Of a DNA stretch of 64,000 bases, positions 18,289-27,092 are shown one piece after another (positions within the stretch are counted from its first letter, which is position 1; every line of letters begins with the position of its first letter). The position numbers and the translations under genes are program-made. Source of the stretch: UBA1724 sp016302315 (GTDB taxonomy: Bacteria; Verrucomicrobiota; Lentisphaeria; Oligosphaerales; Oligosphaeraceae); assembly GCA_016302315.1 (NCBI GenBank), contig JAEDNW010000001.1, positions 3,517-67,516 of the forward strand, in the 5' to 3' direction. The notes under the pieces are model-generated. The model worked only from the letters and a program-made list of their open reading frames with translations, had not been told where the DNA came from and did no database searches.

Positions 18289-18314
18289 TATGAATATGCT
18301 ATGACAATTTTCAA
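18287..18314 (-). promoter_or_regulatory. Sigma-70-type promoter of the secreted PD40 protein operon
   Basis: On the minus strand TTGAAA (18314-18309) and CATAAT (18292-18287) are separated by 16 nt, a good match to the housekeeping consensus. They sit in an AT-rich gap. The predicted start lies about 25-30 nt before the ATG at 18250. Confidence 0.5.
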
Positions 18315-18374
18315 CCCTCTGGGGATTTTTTTAGCATTTCGAGAGAGAGAGAGGTGTGGTGGGGCAGAGAAACA

Positions 18375-18410
18375 GGAAAGGCGGAACCGGAGACCCGGTG
18401 CCGCCTTTCC
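18375..18410 (-). terminator. Hairpin downstream of the outer-membrane barrel gene
   Basis: GGAAAGGCGG (18375-18384) pairs perfectly with CCGCCTTTCC (18401-18410). A nested ACCGG/CCGGT stem continues inward after one mismatch, giving about 15 bp around a 4-nt loop. On the minus strand it is followed by a T-rich tract. It lies 65-100 nt beyond the stop at 18476. Confidence 0.6.
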
Positions 18411-18475
18411 CGACGAAGAAATTCCTCCGAGGCGGGGAGGCCTGGGAGGCGGGCTCTTCTCTCCCTAGGGGGAGG

Positions 18476-19462
18476 CTAGAAGCGCATTTGGAGCTTCATC
18501 ATTCCGCCGAAGGAGTTGAGGGACTGGCTCACGTAGCGGGTGCCCACATCTCCCAAGCCCTTGTCATAGCGGAGTTCCGCAGAGAGGCCGATGGCCTCGT
18601 TGAACCAGTATCCGGCGCCGGCGGAGGCGTAGAGTCCCCAGTTGAACTCGGTCTCGTTGGCCCGATCCCGGTTTCCGATCCGCTGATCTCCCGTGGTGAT
18701 GCCGGCATAGGAGGTGCTTTCCATGTCCGCCACAGAGAGGGTGGGGCCGGCGGCCACATAGGCCCGGAGGCCATTGTCCAGGTTGTAGCCCAGGGAGACG
18801 CCCAGATCCAGGACATAGAGGTCCATGTCGAACTTCACCTTGCTGTCCAGGAGGACGGAACCGGCGCCGCCTTGGCCAGGGATCTTCACATCGGAGGGTG
18901 TGAACACGGAGTCCACCTTGCTCACGAAGCGGTCATAGGAGGAGACGAAGGCTCCGGCTGCGCTGCCGCCGGCCTGGGTGCCCAGGGTGTAGTACTGGAA
19001 GTTAGCCACCAGCTGGAGATCCAGATTGTCCTGGCTCCACAATCCCGTGGAGAAGCCCACGGCGGGAGCCATCTGCTCCCGGAGGCCATAGGTGCCCCGG
19101 CCACTTCCCTGAGAGCCTTGGAGATCCCCGAAGGAGAGGCGATTGACGCCAGCATCCAGTCCGGGATAGCGGGAGTTCCAGGCCTTTTCCAGGTTCTCGT
19201 TGGTGGGTTCCAGATAGCTTCCCGTGGCATCGTCCAGGACGAAGTTCTGGAAGGAGGGAGTGGCGCCGGACTTCATCTGGGGGCGATGGAAGTTCCGATA
19301 GGCGACGCCCACGGAGACCGTCCAGTCGCTTCCGGCCTCGCCCTGCTGGAAGGTGGGGGCGGCGGGCTCGCCCTGGGGGGCGGCGGGTTCGGTCACCGCC
19401 TCCTGGGCAAAGAGGGAAAGACTGGCCAGAAGGCTAAAGATCAGGAGCAGACTTTTCTTCAT
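18476..19462 (-). CDS. Outer-membrane beta-barrel protein
   Basis: The 328-residue protein starts MKKSLLLIF with a clear signal peptide (cleavage near LFAQEA). It continues with alternating-hydrophobicity strands such as WTVSVGVAYRNF, YVLDLGVSLGYNL and WGLYASAGAGYWFN, and ends LQMRF with the terminal Phe recognised by the BAM machinery. This is typical of 8-12 stranded OmpA/OprF-like barrels, with no peptidoglycan-binding domain. A strong Shine-Dalgarno (AAGGAGAT) precedes the ATG at 19462, whereas most genes here lack one, suggesting strong expression. It lies between two giant secreted-protein genes and could be part of the same surface assembly. That link is inference. Confidence 0.8.
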   Translation of the reverse strand: MKKSLLLIFSLLASLSLFAQEAVTEPAAPQGEPAAPTFQQGEAGSDWTVSVGVAYRNFHRPQMKSGATPSFQNFVLDDATGSYLEPTNENLEKAWNSRYPGLDAGVNRLSFGDLQGSQGSGRGTYGLREQMAPAVGFSTGLWSQDNLDLQLVANFQYYTLGTQAGGSAAGAFVSSYDRFVSKVDSVFTPSDVKIPGQGGAGSVLLDSKVKFDMDLYVLDLGVSLGYNLDNGLRAYVAAGPTLSVADMESTSYAGITTGDQRIGNRDRANETEFNWGLYASAGAGYWFNEAIGLSAELRYDKGLGDVGTRYVSQSLNSFGGMMKLQMRF

Positions 19463-19553
19463 AGGAAATCTCCTTGTTGACATTTACGATTTGAGGAAAG
19501 GGAAATGAGTGTGGGGGGGGCAGAGGGAGGGGTGGAAGAAGCGGTCGCCTCTC

Positions 19554-19569
19554 CGCCCCTCCTGGGGCG
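19554..19569 (-). terminator. Short GC hairpin after the 1511-residue surface-protein gene
   Basis: CGCCCC (19554-19559) and GGGGCG (19564-19569) form a 6-bp stem with a 4-nt loop, 11 nt beyond the stop at 19580. No T-run follows, so it may only be an mRNA 3'-end stem. Confidence 0.35.
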
Positions 19570-19579
19570 CCCGGGAGCT

Positions 19580-22500
19580 CTACAGGCCGGGTTCCGGCTG
19601 CACCAGGTAGACCACGTAGTCGCCGGTCTTCTCCCCATTCACGTAGGGCAGCAGCACCACATAGTCCCCCTCGGCCAGAGGCAGATCCTCCAGCACCTGG
19701 AGATCCAGGGCTCCGTTTTCCGTGATGATAGCGGGGCACTGGAATCCGTAGAACCACTTCATCTGGGCGATGGAGAAGTACTGGTAGTCGTAGGTGATCT
19801 GGATGGTGTCATCCAGGATGCCTTCGGTGTAGAGCATCATCTTGCCACTCACATCGTAGACCCCGGTGATGACGGGAGTGCGGGTGGCGGTGGCCAGGGT
19901 GAACTGCATCTGGGCGCTGGCGATGGCCTCGCTGCCCGCCTTGGCGGTCACATACCAGGTGTAGGTGGTGGCCTCTTCTCCCATGGGCAGCTCCAGGGTG
20001 AGGTTGTTGGCGGTCAGCCCGCTCACCTCTTTCACCAGCCGCCCATCGGGACCGTAGACCCGGATCATGTATTCCTGGGCGTTGGTGGCCACGGGCCAGG
20101 CGAACTTCACCGTCTCGGAGGTCAGCACCTTGCCATTGGCGGGAGCGAAGGCGGGGGCGCTGCCCCAGGCAAGTTCCTGGGCGGTGGCTTCCGGCACCTC
20201 GATGGTCAGGACGGCCGCCTCCTCCCCTTCTCCGGCGGGGTTGAAGCCCTGCACCATCAGGAGGAACTCGCCCGCTTGGGGAATCTGGAGCTCCTGCCTG
20301 GCGATGGTGGGCAGGATCATGCCCTTCTCGTCCGCCTGGAAGTCCACGGGACCCACGCTCTGGAGGGTCTCCCCATTCTCATCCACCACCCGCATCCGAT
20401 AGGACCGGGCCATGGGCACCTGGATCTCCGGGAGGGCAACCCAGCCATTTTCATCTGCGGTCACCCGATCCACGGCGCAGGTGGGCCGTCCAGGCAGTCC
20501 GTATTCGCCCACGGAGAGCTCCCGCTCCGCACAGACTTCCTCGGTGGTGCCATCGGTCATGGTCCACACCAGGATGGTCACCGTCACCTCGGTGTTCTCG
20601 GGATAGCCCTCGAAGCCGGCGGCGGCATAGTCCTCGGGCAGCAGCTGAGTGCGGCTCCCCTTCACCGTCAAGGCCAGGGTCTCCTCGTCGCTCTCCAGGA
20701 GGAAGGTGTGACCATCGGCATGGGCCTCGGGATCCACGCAGGTGAAGGAGATGATGGGATACCAGGGGGAGGCGCCCACAAAGACCGTGATGGTCACAGG
20801 CTCGCTCTCCTGGGGATCCTCCGCCTCGCCGGTGAACCCATTGTCCGTCACGGCGAAGGTGATGGTGGCGCTCTTGCCCAGCTCCGCCTCCTCCTTCACC
20901 GTGTAGGTCAGGGTGGCGGTGGACTTCTCCACGGTGATGACCGGATCGGACAGGAAGATGCTGTCGGGATCGGACACCTGGATGATGCGGCCATCGGAGA
21001 GCTCCTGTTCCTCTTCCCCAGGACCCATGTCCACGGAGAAGGTGGCGGTGAGTTCCTCGCCCCGCTGATCGGGCAGGACATACTGGTCTTCGGCCTTCAC
21101 CACGGGAGCGTCATTCACGCAGGTCACCTTGAGGGAGATGACGGGCACCTGGAGGGCGTTGACGCCGGATTCATCCTTGGCGGAGACCACCACCTGGGGC
21201 ATGGAGACGCCGTCGTTGAAGTAGTCCTTGGCGGGGGTGAAGGTGAGTTTTCCGGTGGTGGCATCGATCTCGATGGTGCCCACGGAGGCATCCAGGGCTT
21301 CCACAGCGTAGGTCAGGGAATCCACGCCGTCGGCCTCATCCACATCGTAGGCGTTCACGTAGAGGGACTGTTCCGTGGCGTCCTCGGCGATCTCCCAGAC
21401 ATACTCCAGGGGTTCCTCGGGCATCTCCGGATTGGAGGCCGTTCCAGGCTGCGTGCCCACGTGGTAGAAGTAGGGCGCAGTATTGCCGATGACCCAGGCG
21501 ACAGCTTGGGAGAGTTCGGAGAAGACATTCTCCGCTCCTTCCCCGTAGGGGCTGGTGACGGCCCGGGAGGCCACCTTCACGGTGTATCCCTTCTTGATGG
21601 CGGCGGCAAGACTCAGGGTGTCTCCCTTCTCTCCCTCTCCATCCACCTCGGTGAAGGTCACCCCATCAGCGCTGTAGCTCCACAGATAGGCGTAGGTGAT
21701 GGGGTCCCCGTCGGCGTCCACGGAGCCGGAGGCGTCAATCGTCAGGGTGTCTCCGTGGAAGGCTTCCCCAGGAGTCTGGTGGAGGATGGTAGGAACGGTG
21801 GGCGCGCGGTCCACATCGTTGACCGTCACCGCCATATCCGCCGAGCCCTCGCCCTGGGTTTCCCCATCCACGGCGATGACCTTCACCGTGAACAAGTCGC
21901 TGGCGAGCCGGGAGGCGCCGCCCTCGGCAAGGGCGATGGTGTCATAGCCATTGCTGGTCACCTTCCAAGAAGCGCTGTAAACAGGAGTTCCGCTGCCTTG
22001 GGAGCCGGTCTCCTCGCTGATGGCCTGGTAGCTCCAGCCCTCGGGCACCTGGAGTTTCCAGGCGCCCACGCCGGCGGGATAGACATCGCTGTCCGTGGCG
22101 CTGGCCTTCACCAGGAAGGAGGTGGGGTTCCCTTCCGCGTCCACCTCGGCGATGGTGACACTGCTCTCTTCCAGGGTCACCACAGGCACGGGATTTTCCT
22201 TGAAATCCACCTCCAGGGTGTAGATTTGGCGGGAGGTTTCCTGGTCGGCATCGCCGATCCACACGGAGTAGCGGGCCTGGAGATCCTCGGTTCCGCCCAG
22301 GGCGGATTCGGGAACGGTGAAGGTCAGGGTAAGGGTGGCCACATTCCCGTCGTCCTTCCGGTCGATGGTCAGGCCATCAGGCAGAGTGGAGGTGTCATCG
22401 TAGCCCTTGTTCACGGTGATGTCGTCAGCCCCATCCACATCGGTGACTTCCAAGGTGACGCTGCCGGTGAGCGTGCTTCCGCCCCGGCGGATGAAGATGC

Positions 22501-24115
22501 GTCCGCTGTTCTCCGCCAGTTCGGGGGCTTTGTTCACCACCTGGTAGTATCCGCGCAGGGCAGCGCCCAGGGTTCCGGAGGTGGCGGTGGCGACAGCCAC
22601 CAGAGTCCTGCCCTTTTCCAAAGGAGAGGGAATCTGGGTGAAGGTCATCGCCGGCATGTCCTCGTAGAAGTATTCAAGACTCACCGTGACCTCGTCTTCC
22701 TCGTCCGCGTCCGCGGCCAGCACATCCGGGGTGAAGAGGGAGTCCGCCTGGACCTTCCAAGTACGAACCTTACCCGCCACGAGCTCCAGCATGCCGGAGA
22801 TAGGCTTGGTTCCGAACCCGGTGATCACCGGCGCAATATCCACATCCTTCACTATCGCGGGGATGCCGTCCAACGTCACCGCATAGGCCTCCTTGCCGCC
22901 GTCGGTGACCGAGAGGATTCCCGTGTACTCTTTCCGAGCGGCGGGATGCTTCACGGTGGTGTAGGGGATCACCAGATCCACCTGGGAGAAATCCACGCTG
23001 TAGGTGTATGTTCCAGGCTCCCGGTCGCTGGTGGTCACGGGGGTGAGGGTCACCGGGAAGGTGATGGTCTCCCCCTCTCCGTCCACGGGAGTGAAGGTCA
23101 AGGTGGCCTCGCTCTTCAGAGAGGGTTCCCGATCCACCTCCTCTTCAGAGAAATTCAGGTAGATGGCATCGCCCAAATCTTTCACCGCCTTGCCCTCGAT
23201 GAGGACAAAGCTGGAGCCTTTGTTGGTCAGCGTGGGAATGTCATCCACATCGTGGACCGTCACGGTGAGGCTGCCTTTCACACTTCCCTTTCCCTCGGTG
23301 GAGGTGGCGGTGTATTCCAGGGTGACCGTGCCGAAGAAATCCTTCTTCGGGATAAAACGGAAGCCGCCATCCGGAGTGAGAAGCACGGAGCCGGTGCCGG
23401 TGCTCTCCGTGGCCAAGCCGGCCATGGTGAACTTCACGGCCGTGGTGGGCACCAGGTCGGAGCCATTCCAGGCCGTGCAGGTGAAGACCTCGTCCAGGGG
23501 AGAGACCTCCAGGGGCACCTCTTCGTCCGTCTCGAAGACCGTGCCCTCCGCCACGGTGAAGTTGAATCCCTTCAGCATCATCACGCTGCCGGGGCCATTC
23601 ACCTTCACCTTGTTGGCGTAGATGCCCGCGTTGGTGGACTGGGCGGAATTCAGCTTGTCAAAACCCACGGCGCCGCTGGAGTCCGTCCCATTGAGCAGAT
23701 TGTGGTAGACGGTGCCCAGGAGCACCCGGTTGCTGTTGGCGGGAATCAGAATCTGGCCCACGCCGGCATTGGGATAGAGCTGGATTTTGGTGGAGGTCAG
23801 AACGGGGTTGTTCCCCTTGCCTCCCAGCACCTCCTCCCAGGTGATGCCCGCCCACTCCTGGGTGTCATCCCGGAGCAGCAGCAGATTCAGCATCTGGCAG
23901 TTGTTTTCGTCGGTGGTCAGATACACCTGGGTGGCGCCCCGGGTGGAGACGCCGTCGATGTATTTGCCTTCCAGGAAGGTGCCGTTCACCTCGGAGCCGG
24001 AGACCAAGTCGATGGTCCAGTCGGCCCGCACTCCCTGGGAAAGGAGAAGAGTGGCGGCAAGGAAGACCGCCCAGGCGGCTCCTTTGCGGAGAAATTCGGC
24101 AAAGCGGGAAATCAT
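19580..24115 (-). CDS. Giant surface protein with tandem cadherin/Ig-like repeats
   Basis: The 1511-residue protein has a signal peptide (AWAVFLAATLLLSQGVRA, residues ~14-31) followed by a long series of Ig/cadherin-like modules. Their boundaries are marked by VTVHDVDDIPTL, VTVNDVDRAPTV and VNDAPVV, and by strand motifs such as FFGTVTLEYTATST and LTFTPAKDYF. Acidic D-x-D loops suggest calcium binding. The last ~250 residues are fibronectin-like (VKFAWPVATNAQEYMIRVYG). No LPXTG, PEP-CTERM or autotransporter domain is recognisable at the C-terminus (VYLVQPEPGL). A strong TAAGGAGT Shine-Dalgarno precedes the ATG. The role is probably adhesion or cell-surface structure, inferred from the architecture. 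It is flanked by the barrel and the dockerin-like gene. Confidence 0.8.
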   Translation of the reverse strand: MISRFAEFLRKGAAWAVFLAATLLLSQGVRADWTIDLVSGSEVNGTFLEGKYIDGVSTRGATQVYLTTDENNCQMLNLLLLRDDTQEWAGITWEEVLGGKGNNPVLTSTKIQLYPNAGVGQILIPANSNRVLLGTVYHNLLNGTDSSGAVGFDKLNSAQSTNAGIYANKVKVNGPGSVMMLKGFNFTVAEGTVFETDEEVPLEVSPLDEVFTCTAWNGSDLVPTTAVKFTMAGLATESTGTGSVLLTPDGGFRFIPKKDFFGTVTLEYTATSTEGKGSVKGSLTVTVHDVDDIPTLTNKGSSFVLIEGKAVKDLGDAIYLNFSEEEVDREPSLKSEATLTFTPVDGEGETITFPVTLTPVTTSDREPGTYTYSVDFSQVDLVIPYTTVKHPAARKEYTGILSVTDGGKEAYAVTLDGIPAIVKDVDIAPVITGFGTKPISGMLELVAGKVRTWKVQADSLFTPDVLAADADEEDEVTVSLEYFYEDMPAMTFTQIPSPLEKGRTLVAVATATSGTLGAALRGYYQVVNKAPELAENSGRIFIRRGGSTLTGSVTLEVTDVDGADDITVNKGYDDTSTLPDGLTIDRKDDGNVATLTLTFTVPESALGGTEDLQARYSVWIGDADQETSRQIYTLEVDFKENPVPVVTLEESSVTIAEVDAEGNPTSFLVKASATDSDVYPAGVGAWKLQVPEGWSYQAISEETGSQGSGTPVYSASWKVTSNGYDTIALAEGGASRLASDLFTVKVIAVDGETQGEGSADMAVTVNDVDRAPTVPTILHQTPGEAFHGDTLTIDASGSVDADGDPITYAYLWSYSADGVTFTEVDGEGEKGDTLSLAAAIKKGYTVKVASRAVTSPYGEGAENVFSELSQAVAWVIGNTAPYFYHVGTQPGTASNPEMPEEPLEYVWEIAEDATEQSLYVNAYDVDEADGVDSLTYAVEALDASVGTIEIDATTGKLTFTPAKDYFNDGVSMPQVVVSAKDESGVNALQVPVISLKVTCVNDAPVVKAEDQYVLPDQRGEELTATFSVDMGPGEEEQELSDGRIIQVSDPDSIFLSDPVITVEKSTATLTYTVKEEAELGKSATITFAVTDNGFTGEAEDPQESEPVTITVFVGASPWYPIISFTCVDPEAHADGHTFLLESDEETLALTVKGSRTQLLPEDYAAAGFEGYPENTEVTVTILVWTMTDGTTEEVCAERELSVGEYGLPGRPTCAVDRVTADENGWVALPEIQVPMARSYRMRVVDENGETLQSVGPVDFQADEKGMILPTIARQELQIPQAGEFLLMVQGFNPAGEGEEAAVLTIEVPEATAQELAWGSAPAFAPANGKVLTSETVKFAWPVATNAQEYMIRVYGPDGRLVKEVSGLTANNLTLELPMGEEATTYTWYVTAKAGSEAIASAQMQFTLATATRTPVITGVYDVSGKMMLYTEGILDDTIQITYDYQYFSIAQMKWFYGFQCPAIITENGALDLQVLEDLPLAEGDYVVLLPYVNGEKTGDYVVYLVQPEPGL

Positions 24116-24184
24116 AGGGTGATGACTCCTTACAGTTGTAGAGAAGAAAAAAGAAAAAAGGGAGGGGAAGACGCTGCCAGGCCG

Positions 24185-25474
24185 CTATTTTTGAGAACCG
24201 AGGCTTTGGAGCGTCTCCAGGGCGGCCTGGAGGCGTTCCTGGGAAGCGTTGGTGGTGAAGGGCTGCAGGTCGGCGGCCGCGAACCAGTCGTCCTCGGGGG
24301 TGGGGCAGCCGGCCCCCACGAAGTTATAGAGATACATGGCGTCGTCCATGTCCACCTCTCCATTGCCGTCGAAATCCAGCTGGGAGGGGAGTCCCTGGAG
24401 GGTTTCCAGGGCGGCCTGGAGAAGCTCCCAGGTGGCGTTGGTGGTGAAGGGCTGCAAGTCGGCGGCCACGAACCAGTCGTCCTCAGGAGTGGGGCATCCG
24501 GCGCCCACCAGATTGTAGACATACATGGCGTCGTCCATGTCCACCTCTCCGTTGCCATCGTAGTCCAGGGTGCCGGAGGGGAGGATGACCCAGTTGACCG
24601 TGGCTATCCTCTGGTCCTCCTCGTCGAAGAGGGAGGCGGCGATGGGCTTGTATCCGCCCTTCAGGGCCTGGGCGGCGAGGGTGACGCTGGTGCTTCCCTC
24701 CCCCAGGGTGATGGTGGCATCCTCCCCGTAGCTAAGGGCGGCGGCCCCGCCTTTCACCTGGAGGATCCAGCCGGTTTCCGGAGCCTGTCCGGAGGTGGTG
24801 CCGTCGGCGTAGTGGTAAGTCCCGTAGATGTCCTCCAGGGTCACGGGATCGGTGTTTCCGTTCACCAGCTTCAGAGTGAGGGTCTGGGCGGTGGTGGCCA
24901 CCTGGGTCTCCTCCCCCGTGAAGCTCGTCTCCCCTTCCGCCCGGTCCAGGAAGACCACCACATTGGCGGGATCCTGGGCGGGAGTGATGGGGCTGCCATT
25001 CCGGGTCTTGCGCAGGGTGTAGTTCACCCCGGCCTTGGCGGAGAGGGAATAGGGGAGGGTCACCTCCTGGGGCTCTCCCCCTGGGGCGTCATCCTGGGTG
25101 AGGAAGAGAACAATCTCCTCGCTCTCGCCATCGGCGGCCTGGAGGGTCAAGCGGGCGTCCGTGGCGGCCACCAACACCCAGGCATTCTCAGCGGAGGCGA
25201 GGCGCAGGTCGGTTCCCAAGCGGGCCAGATCCCCGCTGACGTTGGCAACTCCCCCCAGATTTTCGGGGTGGGCCAGATAGACGTCCTTCACCCCGAACAT
25301 GGCGGAGAAGGGAGGGAAGGGAACGGTTTTGGCTTCCGTCGCCTCCCCGAAGATCAGGGAAGGGGATTGGGTTTCCCCTCCCATCATGACATGGATGGTG
25401 AACGCCCCCGCCGCCTGCGTCCACACACAGGCGAAAAGAACAGCGGCGAGAAGAAAGCTATGCTTCTGAATCAT
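24185..25474 (-). CDS. Secreted protein with two C-terminal dockerin-like repeats
   Basis: The 429-residue protein has a signal peptide (SFLLAAVLFACVWTQAAGA). An N-terminal region with beta-rich stretches lacks recognised domains. It ends in two nearly identical 63-residue repeats (about residues 303-365 and 366-429). Each begins with a calcium-loop motif of the dockerin/EF-hand type, LDYDGNGEVDMDDAMY or LDFDGNGEVDMDDAMY, followed by GAGCPTPEDDW. Type I dockerins dock to cohesins, but similar repeats in PVC bacteria occur without cellulosomes and their partner is unknown. I chose the ATG at 25474 over the in-frame TTG at 25489. It lies 69 nt upstream of the giant Ig-repeat gene. Confidence 0.75.
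   Translation of the reverse strand: MIQKHSFLLAAVLFACVWTQAAGAFTIHVMMGGETQSPSLIFGEATEAKTVPFPPFSAMFGVKDVYLAHPENLGGVANVSGDLARLGTDLRLASAENAWVLVAATDARLTLQAADGESEEIVLFLTQDDAPGGEPQEVTLPYSLSAKAGVNYTLRKTRNGSPITPAQDPANVVVFLDRAEGETSFTGEETQVATTAQTLTLKLVNGNTDPVTLEDIYGTYHYADGTTSGQAPETGWILQVKGGAAALSYGEDATITLGEGSTSVTLAAQALKGGYKPIAASLFDEEDQRIATVNWVILPSGTLDYDGNGEVDMDDAMYVYNLVGAGCPTPEDDWFVAADLQPFTTNATWELLQAALETLQGLPSQLDFDGNGEVDMDDAMYLYNFVGAGCPTPEDDWFAAADLQPFTTNASQERLQAALETLQSLGSQK
24188..24379 (-). repeat. Dockerin-like repeat, copy 2
   Basis: This encodes the second 63-64 residue unit, with the calcium-loop core DFDGNGEVDMDD. It differs from copy 1 at only about a dozen residues, mostly in the terminal helix, indicating a recent tandem duplication. 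Confidence 0.75.
24380..24568 (-). repeat. Dockerin-like repeat, copy 1
   Basis: This encodes the first 63-residue unit with the core DYDGNGEVDMDD. It abuts copy 2 directly without a linker. Each unit carries a conserved Cys (GAGCPTP), so the pair could form a disulfide. Confidence 0.75.
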
Positions 25475-25489
25475 CTTCGTGTGTCTCAA

Positions 25490-25642
25490 GGGATAGAAAA
25501 TGGTGGAAAGGTCGAGAATACAGGCGGTTCGCCCCCCAGCATGAAGGCAAGTCCTGTACTATAAGCGAACGGAGGGAAAATTTTGGGAGGGAGGGAAGGA
25601 GAGAAAACGCCTCTCCCCAACCCTATGTGGTGTACACCCTTT
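25490..25642. other. Intergenic spacer (153 bp) between two secreted-protein genes
   Basis: No gene is present. A GGAGAG/CTCTCC hairpin lies on the minus strand just after the stop of the 334-residue protein gene, followed by a pyrimidine tract. A TATAGT sequence further downstream could be the -10 of the dockerin-like gene, but no -35 was found. Confidence 0.35.
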
Positions 25643-26647
25643 TCAAGGAAGGACGTATCCCGTGGTCCATTCCGGCAACCCGGCGGCTTTGACGAAGGCG
25701 CCCTGCTGCGGGTTCCAGCGGTAAGCGTTCTCGGGAAGGGATTTTTGGGGAGGGGAAGGCGCCCCGTCCTCCTGCCACTGGCCCACCAGCCCCTGGAAGC
25801 GTCGGGCGCCCCCCGTCTCGGAGGAAGGGAAGGCCGTCTCCGCGCCCACGCGCCCCTTCCCTTCCAGGCAGAGTTCCAGCCCCTCTTGGGGGGCGTAGAT
25901 CCAGAAGGCCTGGCCGGCGGCCAATTCCTCCAGGGAGGCTGGCCTGGTCAGGGTGCGGGGCAGGAAGGTGGCCACCCGGGCACTGGCGAGCAATTCCTCT
26001 TCTCCCACCGTGGCCTGGGAAAGAAGCTCCACATTGCAAGAGACAAGATTCCAGCCGGGCTCCAGGGGGATCTCCTGGACCACGTCCTGATACCGGTAGG
26101 CATTGGACACTTCCATGGTCATGGTTCCCCGCAGCAGGGAGCAAGTCAGCGTTGCCTCCCCGGAAGTCAGTCCATCCCACCGCATCAGCTCTTCCCCTTC
26201 GGGGCTCCACAGCACCATCTGCGCCCCCTCCGGCATCTCTCCCTGGCGAAGGCGCAGGGAAAGCTGGCATGCCTCGCTCTCCTCGGGCTGGGAGAGGACG
26301 ATGGTCCACTTCTGGGAGGCCTGTTCCAGCTTCAGACAGGGAAGAACCATGGCCTGGTAGAATTTGGCGCCATGGGAAAGCACCAGGCGTTCGTCATGGT
26401 CGGCATCCGGAGAGCCGGGGGGCGCCACCCAGTTGTCCTCCGCCGACAACTTCTCCCCCAGAGCCAGAAAGACGCTCTGGCTTTCGGTGGGGAAGTGGGC
26501 CGTCAGCTCCCAGATTCCCCGGATTCCGGTCTGGGCGGCAAGGCCCGGAGGCAGAGCCGTCTCCTGTCCCATGACAACGACGCTACAGGGGAGCAAGGCC
26601 AGCCACAAAACCAGCCCCAGTTTTCTTATTTCTGAGAAAATTTTCAT
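25643..26647 (-). CDS. Secreted protein of unknown function with FWIY/YVLP C-terminal module
   Basis: The 334-residue protein begins with a signal peptide (LGLVLWLALLPCSVVVMG). The first ~190 residues are predicted beta-rich with no recognised family. From LEPGWNLVSCNVE onward come two related half-modules ending in AGQAFWIYAPQEG and PEWTTGYVLP. The same arrangement closes the 1143-residue protein encoded at 14819-18250 (GTGFWVLPG, GRAYFLETP). GWNLVS-type modules are common in secreted proteins of environmental bacteria but have no known function. The start is an ATG without a Shine-Dalgarno. It is the first gene of the leftward surface-protein run and diverges from the NtrC-family gene at 27093. 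Confidence 0.65.
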   Translation of the reverse strand: MKIFSEIRKLGLVLWLALLPCSVVVMGQETALPPGLAAQTGIRGIWELTAHFPTESQSVFLALGEKLSAEDNWVAPPGSPDADHDERLVLSHGAKFYQAMVLPCLKLEQASQKWTIVLSQPEESEACQLSLRLRQGEMPEGAQMVLWSPEGEELMRWDGLTSGEATLTCSLLRGTMTMEVSNAYRYQDVVQEIPLEPGWNLVSCNVELLSQATVGEEELLASARVATFLPRTLTRPASLEELAAGQAFWIYAPQEGLELCLEGKGRVGAETAFPSSETGGARRFQGLVGQWQEDGAPSPPQKSLPENAYRWNPQQGAFVKAAGLPEWTTGYVLP

Positions 26648-27092
26648 TTTTGTCCATCCGCATGCCGGGGTGCCTGCAGCGGCCCGCTTCCGGCGATTTC
26701 AGACACAGGTGGGGGAGAGGGATGAGGTCAAGAGGAATCCCGAAGCCCTCCGGAGCATTTTCCAGGGAGTCCCCGCCCCTTCCGTCTGCCCGGTCTGCTC
26801 TTGTCTTTAAGAGGTTGAAAAGCAACCACCATGCCAATCTTCGATGCCTCCTCCCGGGAAGAAGGGAATCCCATGGCGCATTTTCCATAATGTATGCTTC
26901 CGACCACCGGATGGCCCCTGGGGGACAGGAAGTTTTTCCCCCCTGCCCCGCCGGCCGGAGACTTTCCCGGGATTCCCTGTCGCTGGGCGGGAAGCGCCAC
27001 CTTGCCAAGCCACGTGGCGGGGACCAGGGAGCGGGGCGTCGGATTTGTCCTGTTCTGTGCAATCCTTTTAGAATAGGATACATTATCGCCCT
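26648..27092. other. Divergent intergenic region (445 bp)
   Basis: All genes to the left run leftward and all to the right run rightward from here. Short frames exist on both strands but none has coding character. A promoter for the rightward gene is annotated at 27045-27074. No DnaA-box cluster, tRNA or sigma-54 (-24/-12) element was found. Confidence 0.6.
27045..27074 (+). promoter_or_regulatory. Predicted promoter of the NtrC-family gene
   Basis: TTGTCC (27045-27050) and TAGAAT (27069-27074) are separated by 18 nt and lie 18 nt before the ATG at 27093. This implies a very short leader, consistent with the absence of a Shine-Dalgarno. Confidence 0.4.

Noticed and set aside
19505..25564. 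A 2019-codon open frame on the plus strand across the surface-protein genes
   Set aside because: It is antisense to three well-supported genes with signal peptides; its translation is Gly/His/Leu-rich low-complexity sequence without domains, as expected from strong third-position bias.
26648..27092. Replication origin at the divergence point
   Set aside because: All genes point away from here, but no DnaA boxes, AT-rich unwinding region or dnaA/dnaN/gidA genes are present; a strand switch alone is weak evidence.
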